Below, piece by piece: positions 49,758-59,529 of a DNA stretch of 64,000 nt. Made by a program: the position numbers and the translations under genes. Source of the DNA: Sphingobacterium lumbrici (lineage in GTDB: Bacteria; Bacteroidota; Bacteroidia; Sphingobacteriales; Sphingobacteriaceae); the NCBI RefSeq assembly GCF_006476045.1, contig NZ_SRZY01000028.1, positions 186,001 through 250,000 of the forward strand. The letters are read 5' to 3'. The notes below the pieces were generated by a model. That model searched no databases. It was given only the letters and a program-made list of their open reading frames with translations, and had not been told where the DNA came from. The number at the start of each line of letters is the position of its first letter. Position 1 is the first letter of the stretch.

Positions 49758-51042
49758 GATGGATACGGGATTTGTGAAAAATAACAGTGGCTACATTATA
49801 ACAATAGAGGAATGCCAGTGCGACCCACAATGCGGTGGCTACCTGTAGAAACCAGGTAAGATCAATAATAATTCCTACACATAAAGCACTGATGGCGATC
49901 GCAAAGAGGTAGGATTGGCAGACGACTAGCTTTTGGTTATAGAGGTTCTTGGGAAGTGGGATCTGTGCATTTCCGTGTACATCTTTGTACAGGTTGTTCC
50001 ACACGATGAAAGGGAGTGTCTTAAATGTTTTACTGATGATAATACCTGTTATCCAGCCGAATAAGATCAATATACCGTAGAGATTGCTCCATTTGGTATC
50101 GGTGTAAGCAAATGTCATCAGCAGCGCCCCGATTGCCAATGGTTTGAAGGCAAAGCTGAGCAGGGTATGTATCATAAGTGCGTCTATTTTTTTTCTTATC
50201 CGTTTTATGTAGGTTTCAGCAATATATATACCCCACAGGATAATACCGATACTAACCAACGCTATGTGGACAAATGCCATACCATCTATTTGGCGGAAAT
50301 AGGCATGGAATAAAAACAAGGTCAAACCCATATTTTGCAATATTAGCGCAAGATATAGTAACCCCGAACGCTTGGATTTCCCCAATAAAAACATCGGCAC
50401 AAGCTTTGCGCTTACACCACAGATTAACTGTAGAAACCAACCTATAATACCTGCATGGGCATGTAACTTAAGCATATCCATGTGGTTGCGTGGTATAAAC
50501 GTATAGGTGAGGTTGATGGCTAGCAGTAGCCCGGCTACAGTCGTGAGTAATAGCCAGATGGCTGAACTGACAATGAAATATTGGTAGACGGTGGATTTAC
50601 CGGACTGAATAACCGTTGCACAGATATTGTACAGGTAGAGGCATGTGGACAGTACCACGAGTACACCTGCGGTAATCAACCACGGACCTGATTGAAATAC
50701 CCAAAAGCACCAGACCAGCATAAGCGTACCGACTAATAGAAGTAGGTAAGAGGTAAAGGCGAGCTTATGGCTGTAAAGATCGCTTTCACAGAGAACCGGC
50801 AATAGTTGATAGACGGCACCGAGAATAATCATAGTACCCCATCCTAACACCGTAGCATGTACAATAGCCAATAGGTGTGGATGGAAGTAATGCCCCGTTA
50901 ATTCAGCGGACGAGAGAAATAGCATGATACTCAAGCCGAGAAAAAAGACAGCCGCAGTGGCATAAAAAGGAATGACTGCTAAACTTTTGGGTGCACGATG
51001 TACGAATAGGTCTGCCATATCTGATTTTTTAGTCGGTTTCAT
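49741..51042 (-). CDS. Haem-copper-oxidase-like (CcoN/NnrS-like) membrane protein
   Basis: The ATG at 51042 gives 433 aa (MKPTKKSDMADLFVHRAPKS); the ATG at 51018 is an alternative lying after the stop of the upstream gene. There are about 12 membrane segments with conserved His in helices: HPHLLAIVHATVLGWGTMII and HMDMLKLHAHAGIIGWFLQL. These resemble haem-ligand helices of cbb3-type or NO reductase subunit I. It lies among Ric and DUF2249 genes, typical of NO-detoxification sets. Whether it binds haem and copper is not shown. Confidence 0.75.
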   Translation of the reverse strand: MKPTKKSDMADLFVHRAPKSLAVIPFYATAAVFFLGLSIMLFLSSAELTGHYFHPHLLAIVHATVLGWGTMIILGAVYQLLPVLCESDLYSHKLAFTSYLLLLVGTLMLVWCFWVFQSGPWLITAGVLVVLSTCLYLYNICATVIQSGKSTVYQYFIVSSAIWLLLTTVAGLLLAINLTYTFIPRNHMDMLKLHAHAGIIGWFLQLICGVSAKLVPMFLLGKSKRSGLLYLALILQNMGLTLFLFHAYFRQIDGMAFVHIALVSIGIILWGIYIAETYIKRIRKKIDALMIHTLLSFAFKPLAIGALLMTFAYTDTKWSNLYGILILFGWITGIIISKTFKTLPFIVWNNLYKDVHGNAQIPLPKNLYNQKLVVCQSYLFAIAISALCVGIIIDLTWFLQVATALWVALAFLYCYNVATVIFHKSRIHHEHHT

Positions 51043-51862
51043 AAGAAATAAGCAGACGGATATCATCGTCAGCATATTCGCACAGCAGGATGTTGTATGC
51101 TGTACCTTCTAGTTCTTCTAACAAATGTAAGGGTACACGTTTGTGGTACACATATAGAATTTCATGCGGTTTCAGCTTTGGGATGGCTTGGAGAATAGCT
51201 TCCAGCGGTTGTGGCATCGGTAATGCCCGTACATCAAGTTCAATCCGGTATTGGGGTTCATAGTCCGCCAGTTTTTTTTCAAAGGAGGAGGGTATCTGTA
51301 TCGTAATATGATCGTTTGATATTTTTTCGGGCTTTGCCGGAGCGACTTCTTTAAAAAACCAGGTATGGTGTAACGTGTCGGAAGGTGATTGTATATAATG
51401 CCTAGCTCCCTTTTTACCCAAGACCTGAAGTAAGGGATAGGGGATAAAGCTATTGATAATACAGAGCGCATGCCCGATCGGAAGCTGGTGATAACGTTGC
51501 ATAATCGTTTTCAAAGGGTCATCGCCCTGATCGATGATCTGCCGCACATCAAATGTGTCTGTTTGTGATTCGGCGAGCGAACTGAACCATACGGGGGCAT
51601 TTCCCCCGATATGGTTTTCAGTCCCCTTCTGGTCTATTGTGGTTATGATAAAGCCTAAAGGTTCCAGTACACGTTTAAAATCGGCTATCGTACAGCCTCC
51701 AATAGCAGCCGCTTCAGCTACTGTTACCCGTGGAGCCATCAGGCGTCGCAAGATCGGATTTTTCAGTTTTTGAAAGGGTTTGGCGATAGAAGCAATGGCT
51801 GCTATGCTATGGCTATTGGCTTTGATAATAGCAGATATCTTGGTGTGTGGCGTAATCTTCAT
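51029..51862 (-). CDS. DUF2249 domain protein with DUF1858-like N-terminus
   Basis: The ATG at 51862 gives 277 aa. Residues 1-60 (MKITPHTKISAIIKANSHSI, AEAAAIGGCTIADFKRVLE) resemble DUF1858. Two DUF2249-type units follow (about 100-180 and 200-277: FDVRQIIDQGDDPLKTIMQR; ELDVRALPMPQPLEAILQAI). DUF2249 is a small TusA-like domain linked with NO and denitrification gene sets. It lies between Ric and the oxidase-like gene; 11 bp separate it from Ric. Confidence 0.85.
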   Translation of the reverse strand: MKITPHTKISAIIKANSHSIAAIASIAKPFQKLKNPILRRLMAPRVTVAEAAAIGGCTIADFKRVLEPLGFIITTIDQKGTENHIGGNAPVWFSSLAESQTDTFDVRQIIDQGDDPLKTIMQRYHQLPIGHALCIINSFIPYPLLQVLGKKGARHYIQSPSDTLHHTWFFKEVAPAKPEKISNDHITIQIPSSFEKKLADYEPQYRIELDVRALPMPQPLEAILQAIPKLKPHEILYVYHKRVPLHLLEELEGTAYNILLCEYADDDIRLLISYETD

Positions 51863-51873
51863 GATAGACAATA

Positions 51874-52803
51874 TTATGCTGTTTGTTTTGCTATCTCGAT
51901 AGTTTTGGGAAATAGGATATTATTTTCCAGATGGATATGTTGGAATAGATCTGCTTCAAATTCCTTTATTTTTTCGTACAGGTAAGTGTATGAATTACAG
52001 GCGTTGGCTGGCAGGGTATAGTCTTTTGTCAGTGCCCTGAAGCGGCGTAGTTCTTCTCCTGCGGATTCGTGCTCATGTTCCATCGCCTGTATGATTTCTT
52101 CAACCTGCTTCTCGGTGTACTCGTCTTTCTCAGATTGTTTGATGAATGGGAATAGTTTTTCTTCTTCTTTTTGAAGGTGCTGATACAGGTCTTCCATCAG
52201 ATCGTGCAGTTCTTCGGCAAGTGTAATGAGCTCATTGTGCTCGGCTCCGTGGCGTACGGCAACCTTATCGGCCAATTGCTCAATAATAGGTCCTTGCTCA
52301 CGAATATACTTGTGGTGGATATTATAGATATAATCGGCTAAAAATCCGAGATCCCAGGTGGAATAATCGTGTTGTGTACCATTTGATGGCATTGATGTGC
52401 TTTTTTCCAGCTCTTGGAGCAATTGCTCTTTGTTCAACCCAACAGATTGGGCGGCTTCTTGTAGTGTTTTTTTTCCGCCACAGCAGAAATCAATGCCGAG
52501 TTTTTTGAAAACTTCTGCCTTTTTGATATCCTTTGCTGCTATCTCGCCGACAGTAGGCGAGCCGTCTTGGACAGCAGGCTTGGCAATGTTGACACGCCAA
52601 TATTCGGGGCCTGACTCCAGGTACTCCCAAGTGAAGATATTTCCGCGTTCGCCTAAGAGCTGATAGTACAAAGGCTTGGGATCATGATCATTGAGGATAC
52701 AAAAACTTTCTCCCTGCTCTAAGCTGTCAAAATGATCGAAAATAGTGGGATGTTTGAGCCTCGGCTCAATACGGGTTACATCTAAAATTGCTGTTTTTAT
52801 CAT
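51874..52803 (-). CDS. ric: Iron-sulfur cluster repair di-iron protein Ric/ScdA with DUF2249 N-terminus
   Basis: The 309-aa protein has a DUF2249 N-terminus (residues 1-75), a ScdA-N/DUF542 region with the Cys motif FKKLGIDFCCGGKKTLQEAA near residue 105, and a hemerythrin-like domain (His ligands in NIHHKYIREQ, RHGAEHNELI, EHEHESAGEE, HIHLENNILFP). It repairs clusters damaged by nitric oxide or oxidants. It lies directly downstream of nosY in the same orientation, with a 103-bp gap. Confidence 0.92.
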   Translation of the reverse strand: MIKTAILDVTRIEPRLKHPTIFDHFDSLEQGESFCILNDHDPKPLYYQLLGERGNIFTWEYLESGPEYWRVNIAKPAVQDGSPTVGEIAAKDIKKAEVFKKLGIDFCCGGKKTLQEAAQSVGLNKEQLLQELEKSTSMPSNGTQHDYSTWDLGFLADYIYNIHHKYIREQGPIIEQLADKVAVRHGAEHNELITLAEELHDLMEDLYQHLQKEEEKLFPFIKQSEKDEYTEKQVEEIIQAMEHEHESAGEELRRFRALTKDYTLPANACNSYTYLYEKIKEFEADLFQHIHLENNILFPKTIEIAKQTA

Positions 52804-52836
52804 GGCTATATGTATTTAATGTATAATTTTTAATTT

Positions 52837-52882
52837 CTTAACCTCTTAACCTTCTAACCTTCTAACCTCTTAACCCTTTAAC
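52837..52882. repeat. Simple imperfect TTAACC/TCTAACC repeats
   Basis: Short units (CTTAACC, TTCTAACC) are repeated five or six times between ric and nosY. A similar TTTTAACCTTCTAACTT stretch is at 36640-36660. It may be simple drift or a binding region. Confidence 0.35.
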
Positions 52883-52906
52883 TCCATTAACCTTTCCACT
52901 TCTTCT

Positions 52907-53674
52907 TTACAAATCTTTCTTTTTAAAAAAGCGCATAGACAGCCACAGTGGCAGTGCAAGCCACAGTACCATAATGGTTGCTGTGATGATCATTCCTGCA
53001 TCTGTACCGAAGAAACTGCGGAATATAGCACCCGTATAACCCATCATGGCGGACAGGTCTACCTGAAGTAATATCAGGATCCGACAAAGATCAATCGGAT
53101 TGAGCATGGATACTGCAATCATCGCGCTTTCAATCGGGTAGTCAGAAAACTGAAACAAGAGAAAGAGCACAAGGGCATCAAACAACAGGGCGAAATACAG
53201 CCAAAGAAGGATGGCTAATCCGATTCCCTTGGCTTTGTCCCGGATACGGACTGCCGCCGACAGGGAAATAGAAACGAAAATGATCGATAATGCCATTCCG
53301 CTGATGATGAGTGTGATGCCGGAAATGCTATAGGAATAAAACAGTATAGGAATTCCTACGCCGATCAGGAAAGCTAAGCCCATCGCGGCTGCCAGGCCTA
53401 TGAAGATGCTTATCCAGATACTTTGCCGCCGAAGCGGTTGGCTGACTAATAGTTCGATAAATTCGCTGCTGTTGTATAGGTAGATGGTCGGAAAAATAGT
53501 ACTAACCAAAGGTACAACAAGCAATACGATGTTAAGTAGGCTTACTACACCTTTGTCGGCATTGTCTTCCATGCTAAAAATACTGATCGATAGCGCTAGT
53601 AATACAAGCGTGTAGACGATGATAGTACGGCTTTTGAGAATATCTGCTATGACATATTTGATGATCTTCTTCAT
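52907..53674 (-). CDS. nosY: Nitrous oxide reductase ABC permease
   Basis: The 255-aa protein has six membrane segments with the ABC-2 pattern SSEFIELLVSQPLRRQSIWI (cytoplasmic loop near residue 70). It follows nosF by 21 bp. NosFY with NosD form the transporter required to build the CuZ site of NosZ. The last residues MRFFKKKDL are basic. Confidence 0.92.
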   Translation of the reverse strand: MKKIIKYVIADILKSRTIIVYTLVLLALSISIFSMEDNADKGVVSLLNIVLLVVPLVSTIFPTIYLYNSSEFIELLVSQPLRRQSIWISIFIGLAAAMGLAFLIGVGIPILFYSYSISGITLIISGMALSIIFVSISLSAAVRIRDKAKGIGLAILLWLYFALLFDALVLFLLFQFSDYPIESAMIAVSMLNPIDLCRILILLQVDLSAMMGYTGAIFRSFFGTDAGMIITATIMVLWLALPLWLSMRFFKKKDL

Positions 53675-53695
53675 GTTTTCTGTTGCAATAGAAGG

Positions 53696-54403
53696 TTATT
53701 GATGCGACATGACGTGCGCAATGGCTTTGGATAGTCTGTCGGTACCGGTGGATGCCTTGAGGTCGTCAAGTGTCTGGTGAAAGCGCGACTTACCATCCTG
53801 CATGTAAATTACTTCGGAAACGAGGTCGTCAAGCTCACTCAGTACATGAGAGGTGATTATAATCAATTTGTCTTTTTGTTTTTCTGCACGTATTTTTTCT
53901 TTAAGGATTTCAGTAGAAAGGGGATCAAGTCCGGCGGTGGGCTCATCGAGTATGAGTACGCTTGGATTAAATATAAAAGCTAAACATGCGCTTACCTTTT
54001 GTCGTGTGCCTCCGGATAGGGTGCGCATTCTTTTATCCATTATCTGTGCGATCTGGAAGGCTGTAATCAGATCTGTATCCAATTCATGTTCAGGTATCTT
54101 ACGGATATCTTTCATCATGTCGAGTACCTGACCGATGGTCATGTTGTCGGGATACCGACCGATCTGTGGCATATAACCAATCTCTTTTCGGTATTCCCAT
54201 TTATGTGCCGTATCTTTTTCCTGAAACAGGATTTTACCCGACTGTGGTACGACCATACCTAAAATACTTTTGATTAATGTGGTCTTACCGCTTCCGTTGG
54301 GGCCGATTAATGCAATACATTGGCCGCCTTTCAGGGAAAGGTTGATATCGTTCAAGACGGTGAGCTTTCCGAATCGCTTGTGTATGTGCTGTATCTGGAT
54401 CAT
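53696..54403 (-). CDS. nosF: Nitrous oxide reductase ABC ATPase
   Basis: The 235-aa protein has Walker A GPNGSGKTT (residues about 34-42), signature LSGGTRQK, Walker B ILDEPTAGLDPLS and switch His in ITSHVLSEL. It overlaps nosD by 4 bp (stop-start), indicating coupling. It energises copper-sulfur site maturation of NosZ with NosD and NosY. Confidence 0.93.
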   Translation of the reverse strand: MIQIQHIHKRFGKLTVLNDINLSLKGGQCIALIGPNGSGKTTLIKSILGMVVPQSGKILFQEKDTAHKWEYRKEIGYMPQIGRYPDNMTIGQVLDMMKDIRKIPEHELDTDLITAFQIAQIMDKRMRTLSGGTRQKVSACLAFIFNPSVLILDEPTAGLDPLSTEILKEKIRAEKQKDKLIIITSHVLSELDDLVSEVIYMQDGKSRFHQTLDDLKASTGTDRLSKAIAHVMSHQ

Positions 54404-55647
54404 AATGCTACTGATTTCATTAGTGGACTATCGTCTTTGAGATGCTCAGGGGTTAGGCTCGGTAGTACGCGTTCGGTACGGTCAAATAACGTGACTATAA
54501 AACTTCGAAAAAGTAACATCGCGGTTGGATAACGCTCAACGATCATAGAAAAGAGGCTTACCGGACGGTAAGGTACATTGCCCTTGCCATCTTTATCGAG
54601 GTCATATCCTTCGTATTTGTCCCAATAATTATGCTCAAAGCGATTAAGCATCAAGCTGCCATTGGTGGCGACATCAAATGTGTTGTGGATAAAATTATTG
54701 AATTTCAGTATGTTATCCATGCAGCTTGACTGTATTTTGAGCCCCCATCCATTGCCCTCGAACAGGTTGTAGGTGATCTGTATGCGGTTACTTCCTTCCA
54801 TAAAAATCCCTGTTGTATTACGGGAAAAGGTGTTGTTCAAAATATGGCTGTCGGTAATGTCCTTTAGTAAGAGTGCGTATGCTGCATCTCCCCAGTTTTC
54901 TTCGAATATATTGTGTTCCATTCGTACACGCTTGGTGTACATGACCGCTACACCGGCACCGTTGTGACGAAAGGTATTATGATAGTAACCGTTGTCGTGT
55001 GAAAACATAAAATGAAGACCATACCGGAGGTTTTTCAGGGAAAGATTGTTTCGTACATCGGTATGGGTCACAAATTCAAGATAGATGCCATCGCGATGTC
55101 CTATAATCTGATTGTCGCTAATCTCCAGACTATCAGATTTCCAGGCGTGTATGCCGTTGCCGTTTAATTGTTCGGTTTTACCATATGCCTGTAACCTGTT
55201 ATTTTGAAATACACATTTTTTGGATGCTTGCGCATAAATGCCGAAAAAATTGTCGTCCAGCGTATTGTCAATAAGCGTAACGTGATGGGTGTCGTAGATT
55301 TTAATCCCTGCGATGTCGTTGATCGAAGATTGACCCGACCGTTGGACGGTTAGTCCTTTGATCGTAACATGTGATGAATAGATCGCTATCGGCTCATATT
55401 TTTTCTCACCATCGATGATGGGTTGATCCACTCCGATAATAACGAGTTTTTTACGAATTTGAAGGTTTCCTTCCCGATAGAGACCACTGTGTATATATAG
55501 CGTATCGCCATCGGAAGCCTGTTCAATAGCCTGACGGATGGATGTTACAGCCATTTGTTTGCCGATATGAATGGTAGCGGCACGTGAGGTGCCGGCTACC
55601 ATCAAGCAAAGACATGAATTTAATATATACAAAAGGTATCTGTTCAT
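54400..55647 (-). CDS. nosD: Nitrous oxide reductase maturation protein NosD
   Basis: The 415-aa protein has a signal peptide (ILNSCLCLMVAGTSRAA) and then a parallel beta-helix built from repeats such as NTLDDNFFGIYAQASKKCVF and SLKNLRYGLHFMFSHDNGYY. GNVPYRPVSLFSMIVERYP near the C-terminus is typical of NosD. It binds periplasmic copper/sulfur intermediates and contacts NosFY. It follows nosL by 12 bp. Confidence 0.92.
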   Translation of the reverse strand: MNRYLLYILNSCLCLMVAGTSRAATIHIGKQMAVTSIRQAIEQASDGDTLYIHSGLYREGNLQIRKKLVIIGVDQPIIDGEKKYEPIAIYSSHVTIKGLTVQRSGQSSINDIAGIKIYDTHHVTLIDNTLDDNFFGIYAQASKKCVFQNNRLQAYGKTEQLNGNGIHAWKSDSLEISDNQIIGHRDGIYLEFVTHTDVRNNLSLKNLRYGLHFMFSHDNGYYHNTFRHNGAGVAVMYTKRVRMEHNIFEENWGDAAYALLLKDITDSHILNNTFSRNTTGIFMEGSNRIQITYNLFEGNGWGLKIQSSCMDNILKFNNFIHNTFDVATNGSLMLNRFEHNYWDKYEGYDLDKDGKGNVPYRPVSLFSMIVERYPTAMLLFRSFIVTLFDRTERVLPSLTPEHLKDDSPLMKSVAL

Positions 55648-55659
55648 GACAGGTAAAGG

Positions 55660-56112
55660 TTATTTCCAGAGATCATCCCAAATGAGTATATCGCCTGCGT
55701 GCTGCGCGCGTGCCTGCTCCATGTCTTTTTCGTTAGCAAAGGCGGCTATGTTGCCACGCATTGGGCTTTTAAGTGATTCACTTTTTAAAAGGAACATTTT
55801 TTCGGCAGGTAATAGTTTGTTGTCATTGCTATAGTCGGGAAGGTAGAAGCCGGCGACATCATCGCGCTTAACTGTTCCTTCTTTAACAAATGCAATCATG
55901 CACTTAACATCGTCGAAATTGTAAGCACGACCTTTTTTTGTTACCAACTGAGCGCCGAAACGCGGATCGCTTACCGTCATCTTGCAGTAGGCACATTGGT
56001 CTTGTCCGTATCGGATCGGCTTTGGACCGGCGCTGCTATTGCAGGCCTGTACAATCAGAAACAATAGGGATATCAGCCCAATGGTGTATGATAATATGTT
56101 TTTTGGTTTCAT
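55660..56112 (-). CDS. nosL: Copper chaperone lipoprotein NosL
   Basis: The 150-aa protein has a lipobox (LFLIVQAC) and the NosL motif QDQCAYCKMTVSDPRFGAQL, with CxxCKM as the metal site. RGKAYNFDDVKCMIAFVKEG follows. It delivers copper to NosZ at the membrane. It lies between the membrane gene and nosD in the nos operon. Confidence 0.92.
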   Translation of the reverse strand: MKPKNILSYTIGLISLLFLIVQACNSSAGPKPIRYGQDQCAYCKMTVSDPRFGAQLVTKKGRAYNFDDVKCMIAFVKEGTVKRDDVAGFYLPDYSNDNKLLPAEKMFLLKSESLKSPMRGNIAAFANEKDMEQARAQHAGDILIWDDLWK

Positions 56113-56146
56113 CTGTTTATTTTATTTATTGTTTTTAATCATGGTA

Positions 56147-56737
56147 TTAGCCTCTGTTCGTTGAGAGTCGCCATTCGCGGTATGCGCAATACAATAAAAG
56201 CACCCCGCAAGTGAAAACGATCCAGCCACCGATATCGGGTATGGAGTAGGCACCAAAGTTGAGGAGTTGCTTGTAGCCAATCAATGGAGGCTGGTAAGCC
56301 ATGCCCGGTACTTTGATAGGTGCGTCATCACTGAGGTTGTGACCGTAATCGTATTCCCAAAACCAGAAGTCGACCATGGCTACGATGCCAAATAGAAGAA
56401 AGGCTCCCAACAGGATATACATCCACTTGCGTCTGGCCAGTAGACCGACAACGATAAATGTGAGGGCATATATTCCTATAATATAGGGTAATACCGTGAA
56501 TTCTACGAAATCATCGGCATGTAGTGTTTTCATGCCGATGTAGTGATTAAGCCCATTAATAATCTCGACCTGCCCGTCTAATTTATAGCTATAGATATGG
56601 AGCGCTAAGCCTTCCGGATATTGTGCGGCATCAAGTTCGATCCGCCATATCGGCAGAAAGATTACCGCAAGCAGCGCTATACCACATAGCAGAAGTATGA
56701 TGCGGTGTATTGATTTTATGGGATGGTATGCTTTCAC
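56147..56737 (-). CDS. Conserved membrane protein of Bacteroidota nos clusters
   Basis: The 196-aa protein has four or five membrane segments. Between segments 1 and 2 is a periplasmic loop (YSYKLDGQVEIINGLNHYIG), and aromatic and His residues follow (FWFWEYDYGHNLSD). No cofactor motif is assigned. It lies 11 bp after nosZ and 34 bp before nosL, a place usually held by a small membrane protein in clade II nos clusters. A role in copper or electron delivery is inferred from position. Confidence 0.75.
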   Translation of the reverse strand: MKAYHPIKSIHRIILLLCGIALLAVIFLPIWRIELDAAQYPEGLALHIYSYKLDGQVEIINGLNHYIGMKTLHADDFVEFTVLPYIIGIYALTFIVVGLLARRKWMYILLGAFLLFGIVAMVDFWFWEYDYGHNLSDDAPIKVPGMAYQPPLIGYKQLLNFGAYSIPDIGGWIVFTCGVLLLYCAYREWRLSTNRG

Positions 56738-56748
56738 GTTATTTTGAT

Positions 56749-58734
56749 TTATTGTGTGTCTGCAGGTTGATTTGTACCGACACTAAATGTGATAGGAACT
56801 TTACTTCCTTTTGGTGATACACGTACATAACCCGACATTTCCTGATGTAGCGCGCTACAGAAATCGGTACAGTACATTGGGAAAATTCCGATACGGTCGG
56901 GTACCCATTTCAAGGTTTGTGTCTCTCCCGGCATAACCAATAGTTCGCCATTATTGGCTCCTTTGATCGCAAAACCGTGTGGCATATCCCAATCTTGTTC
57001 TATATTGGTGACATGGAAGTAGACTTCATCACCCATTTGGATCCCTTCGATATTATCCGGGGTAAAGTGTGAACGGATGGTCGTGAGGTAAACATGGACT
57101 TTATTACCTTTTCGTTCTACCTTTGCAGCGGACTCGCCGTTGGTAAAGTATGGATGCTTATTTTCTTCCAGTTTGAAGATCTTGACGGATTTATCTTTTA
57201 TTTTTTCGGCTCGTATAGCTTGGGCATAGTGCGGTTCGCCGATGGTCGGAAAATCGAGAATAAGCTGCATCTTATCACCTGTGATATCATAGAGCTGTGC
57301 ACTATGAGCCAATTCGGGTCCGGTTGGCAAGAACCGGTCTTTCGTAATTTTGTTGTAAGCGACAACGTATTTTGCATCCGGATTTTTAGTGTCACCTCCG
57401 GGGATCATTAAATGTCCTACGGAATAGAAGGTCGGAACCCGATCGAGTATTTTTAGATCTTTGATGTTCCATTTAACAAGCTCGGATGACACGAAGAAGG
57501 ACGTAATGGCGTTTCCTTTTCCGTCAAATTCGGTATGTAACGGACCTAAACCTGGTTTTTCGACTTCACCATGTAATGCAGCTTCATATTTGATGACGGG
57601 TATGCCTGCAAACTCACCTTCGAAAGATTTACTCTCAATTGCTTTTTGCATCTTACTGAAAGAGAATACCGGAATCAAAGCGGCTAATTTTCCGCTGCTT
57701 ACAATATATTCGCCTGTAGGATCCACGTCTACACCATGGGGCGATTTAGGGCAGGGAATGAAGTAGCAAAGTCCTTCGAGCTCGGCCGAATTTAATACAA
57801 TGACCTCATTTTTGATCGTAGAGGTAGATGTATGGCTGGCTTCGTCATAGATGTTGTGTGCATATTTAACATTGCTTACTTTTTTGCCTTTCCCGGCCTT
57901 TAGGTATTCTTCTGCTTTTTTCCAATTGACCGCCAAGACAAAATCTTTGTCATTTTTCGAAGCATTCACTTCTAACAGGGTATTGGCCTGCTCGGTATTG
58001 TAAGTCGAAAAGAAAAACCATCCATGGGATACTCCTTTGCCCGCACGGCTCAAATCAAAATTTACACCGGGGGTTTCGATCTGAAAGGCAATGTCCATAT
58101 AGCCGTTTTCCTTATTAACACTGACAAAACTAAGTGTGCCTCTGAAATTCTTTTTGTACGTGTTGATGGCTATGTCGCTACCTTCACCGTCCATTGGTAC
58201 ACTAAAACGGGTACCGGCCACTACGTATTCTGTGTTTTCGGTGATGAAGGGTGAGGAGTGGTTACCTCCGCTATTGGGTAGTTCAAGGATCTCGACGGTA
58301 CGGAATGTGGTGAGATCGATACGTGCTATCCGTGGTGTATTGTTGCCATTGACAAACACCCAACGACCATCGTAGTCACCATCGGTTTTTGATAGCTGCA
58401 CGTGGTGAAGGTCATCCCAAGGCACGGTGCCGTGTGATGTTTCTAACATGGGTTTGGTCTCTTCACTAAAGCCCCATCCTTTTTCGGGATCGAGTGAAAA
58501 AACGGGTATGACGCGGAACAATCTGCCAGACGGAAGGCCATAGACAGAGAGCTGTCCACTGAATCCACCGGATACAAAATTGTAAAATTCGTCATACTGC
58601 CCCGGTGCAACATAGCTTTTTTCAGCGGCACCTGCACTGACCGCACTGCCCGTTCCTTTGGGCTTACAGCCTTCGAATATTGTCGCTACTCCAAGTAGGG
58701 CAATAATACAGAGGAGAAATTGTTTTGGTTTCAT
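56749..58734 (-). CDS. nosZ: Nitrous oxide reductase, clade II (Sec-type)
   Basis: The ATG at 58734 gives 661 aa (MKPKQFLLCIIALLGVATIF); the frame is open to 58833. There is a Sec/lipoprotein-like signal (IFEGC) instead of a twin-arginine signal, the mark of clade II NosZ. A seven-bladed propeller fills the first 480 residues. The CuA motif YCTDFCSALHQEMSGYVRV lies at about 621-639. It reduces N2O to N2 in the periplasm. It is preceded by a cytochrome c gene and followed by nos accessory genes. Confidence 0.96.
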   Translation of the reverse strand: MKPKQFLLCIIALLGVATIFEGCKPKGTGSAVSAGAAEKSYVAPGQYDEFYNFVSGGFSGQLSVYGLPSGRLFRVIPVFSLDPEKGWGFSEETKPMLETSHGTVPWDDLHHVQLSKTDGDYDGRWVFVNGNNTPRIARIDLTTFRTVEILELPNSGGNHSSPFITENTEYVVAGTRFSVPMDGEGSDIAINTYKKNFRGTLSFVSVNKENGYMDIAFQIETPGVNFDLSRAGKGVSHGWFFFSTYNTEQANTLLEVNASKNDKDFVLAVNWKKAEEYLKAGKGKKVSNVKYAHNIYDEASHTSTSTIKNEVIVLNSAELEGLCYFIPCPKSPHGVDVDPTGEYIVSSGKLAALIPVFSFSKMQKAIESKSFEGEFAGIPVIKYEAALHGEVEKPGLGPLHTEFDGKGNAITSFFVSSELVKWNIKDLKILDRVPTFYSVGHLMIPGGDTKNPDAKYVVAYNKITKDRFLPTGPELAHSAQLYDITGDKMQLILDFPTIGEPHYAQAIRAEKIKDKSVKIFKLEENKHPYFTNGESAAKVERKGNKVHVYLTTIRSHFTPDNIEGIQMGDEVYFHVTNIEQDWDMPHGFAIKGANNGELLVMPGETQTLKWVPDRIGIFPMYCTDFCSALHQEMSGYVRVSPKGSKVPITFSVGTNQPADTQ

Positions 58735-58777
58735 ATATAAATAATTTGTTCTTGAATGGAGATATGGAATGTCCGGA

Positions 58778-59254
58778 TTATTCTTGTAAGCCATCATTCT
58801 GACGCATGAACTCCAGAATCTTGCGGGCATCATCGTCGCTTAGATTTTGGTTAGGCATACGAACCAGACAGAGTTCAAGCTGTGCTTGTAATTCAGGATC
58901 TTTGTCGATCATGGGGTCCGGATTGGTAATAAAATTCATGATCCAATGAGGTTTATGCTTTTGTGTTACTCCGCTCCAACCGGGACCAACGAGTCTCTCG
59001 GTTGTATATTTGTGGCAACTGGCACACTTGAGGTTGGCAATGGTGTGTCCTTCTGTGGCCATTTTTGCATCTAATTTATCGCCGATATCTACTTTATCAA
59101 ATTTGCCTTCACCGCGTTTTGGATCGTAATCGGATGCTCCCGGACTGTTGCTTTCCGATGTAGCAGTACTGCCTGCATGCTGTTGGTTGTTGCTATTGGA
59201 AGAACAGGCATATAGCATCATGCCTATCGCAACTAAAACAAATAACTTTTTCAT
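58778..59254 (-). CDS. Monohaem cytochrome c lipoprotein of the nos operon
   Basis: The ATG at 59254 gives 158 aa (MKKLFVLVAIGMMLYACSSN), with lipobox LYAC. A Ser/Asn/Gly-rich linker is followed by one cytochrome c fold with haem motif CASCH (about residue 78) and axial Met in LVRMPNQNLSDDDARK. It probably passes electrons to NosZ. It is the first gene after the divergent promoter, with nosZ 43 bp downstream. Confidence 0.88.
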   Translation of the reverse strand: MKKLFVLVAIGMMLYACSSNSNNQQHAGSTATSESNSPGASDYDPKRGEGKFDKVDIGDKLDAKMATEGHTIANLKCASCHKYTTERLVGPGWSGVTQKHKPHWIMNFITNPDPMIDKDPELQAQLELCLVRMPNQNLSDDDARKILEFMRQNDGLQE

Positions 59255-59306
59255 AATTTTTTCTATTCTCAATTCTATGTTATTAATTATTGTATGTACG
59301 CTGTTA

Positions 59307-59379
59307 CAAAGGTAAGTGGAGATAAGAGCGGCATTTTATGCGTGGAATCATAAAGTGGAATGGGGTGTTGATAATATCA
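59307..59379. promoter_or_regulatory. nos operon promoter and possible Crp/Fnr site
   Basis: On the minus strand TACCTTTG (59314-59307) matches TAnnTTTG exactly, 53 bp before the cytochrome start. A palindrome TGATA-A-TATCA (59369-59379) lies about 55 bp further upstream and resembles an Fnr half-site pair with short spacing. The divergent Crp/Fnr gene at 59530 is the probable regulator. Confidence 0.45.
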
Positions 59380-59529
59380 GTTTTATAGTGCGTTGTTTTG
59401 TTGTTACTATCTGTTTATGAGTTTGTTGTGTTTTATTTTGATTGTAATCAGGTCGAATTGTGACGAGCGTCAGGATCTTGTTGCAAGGATCTCGTTAACT
59501 TCGTACAGTTCCCATTTAATAATGTCTGT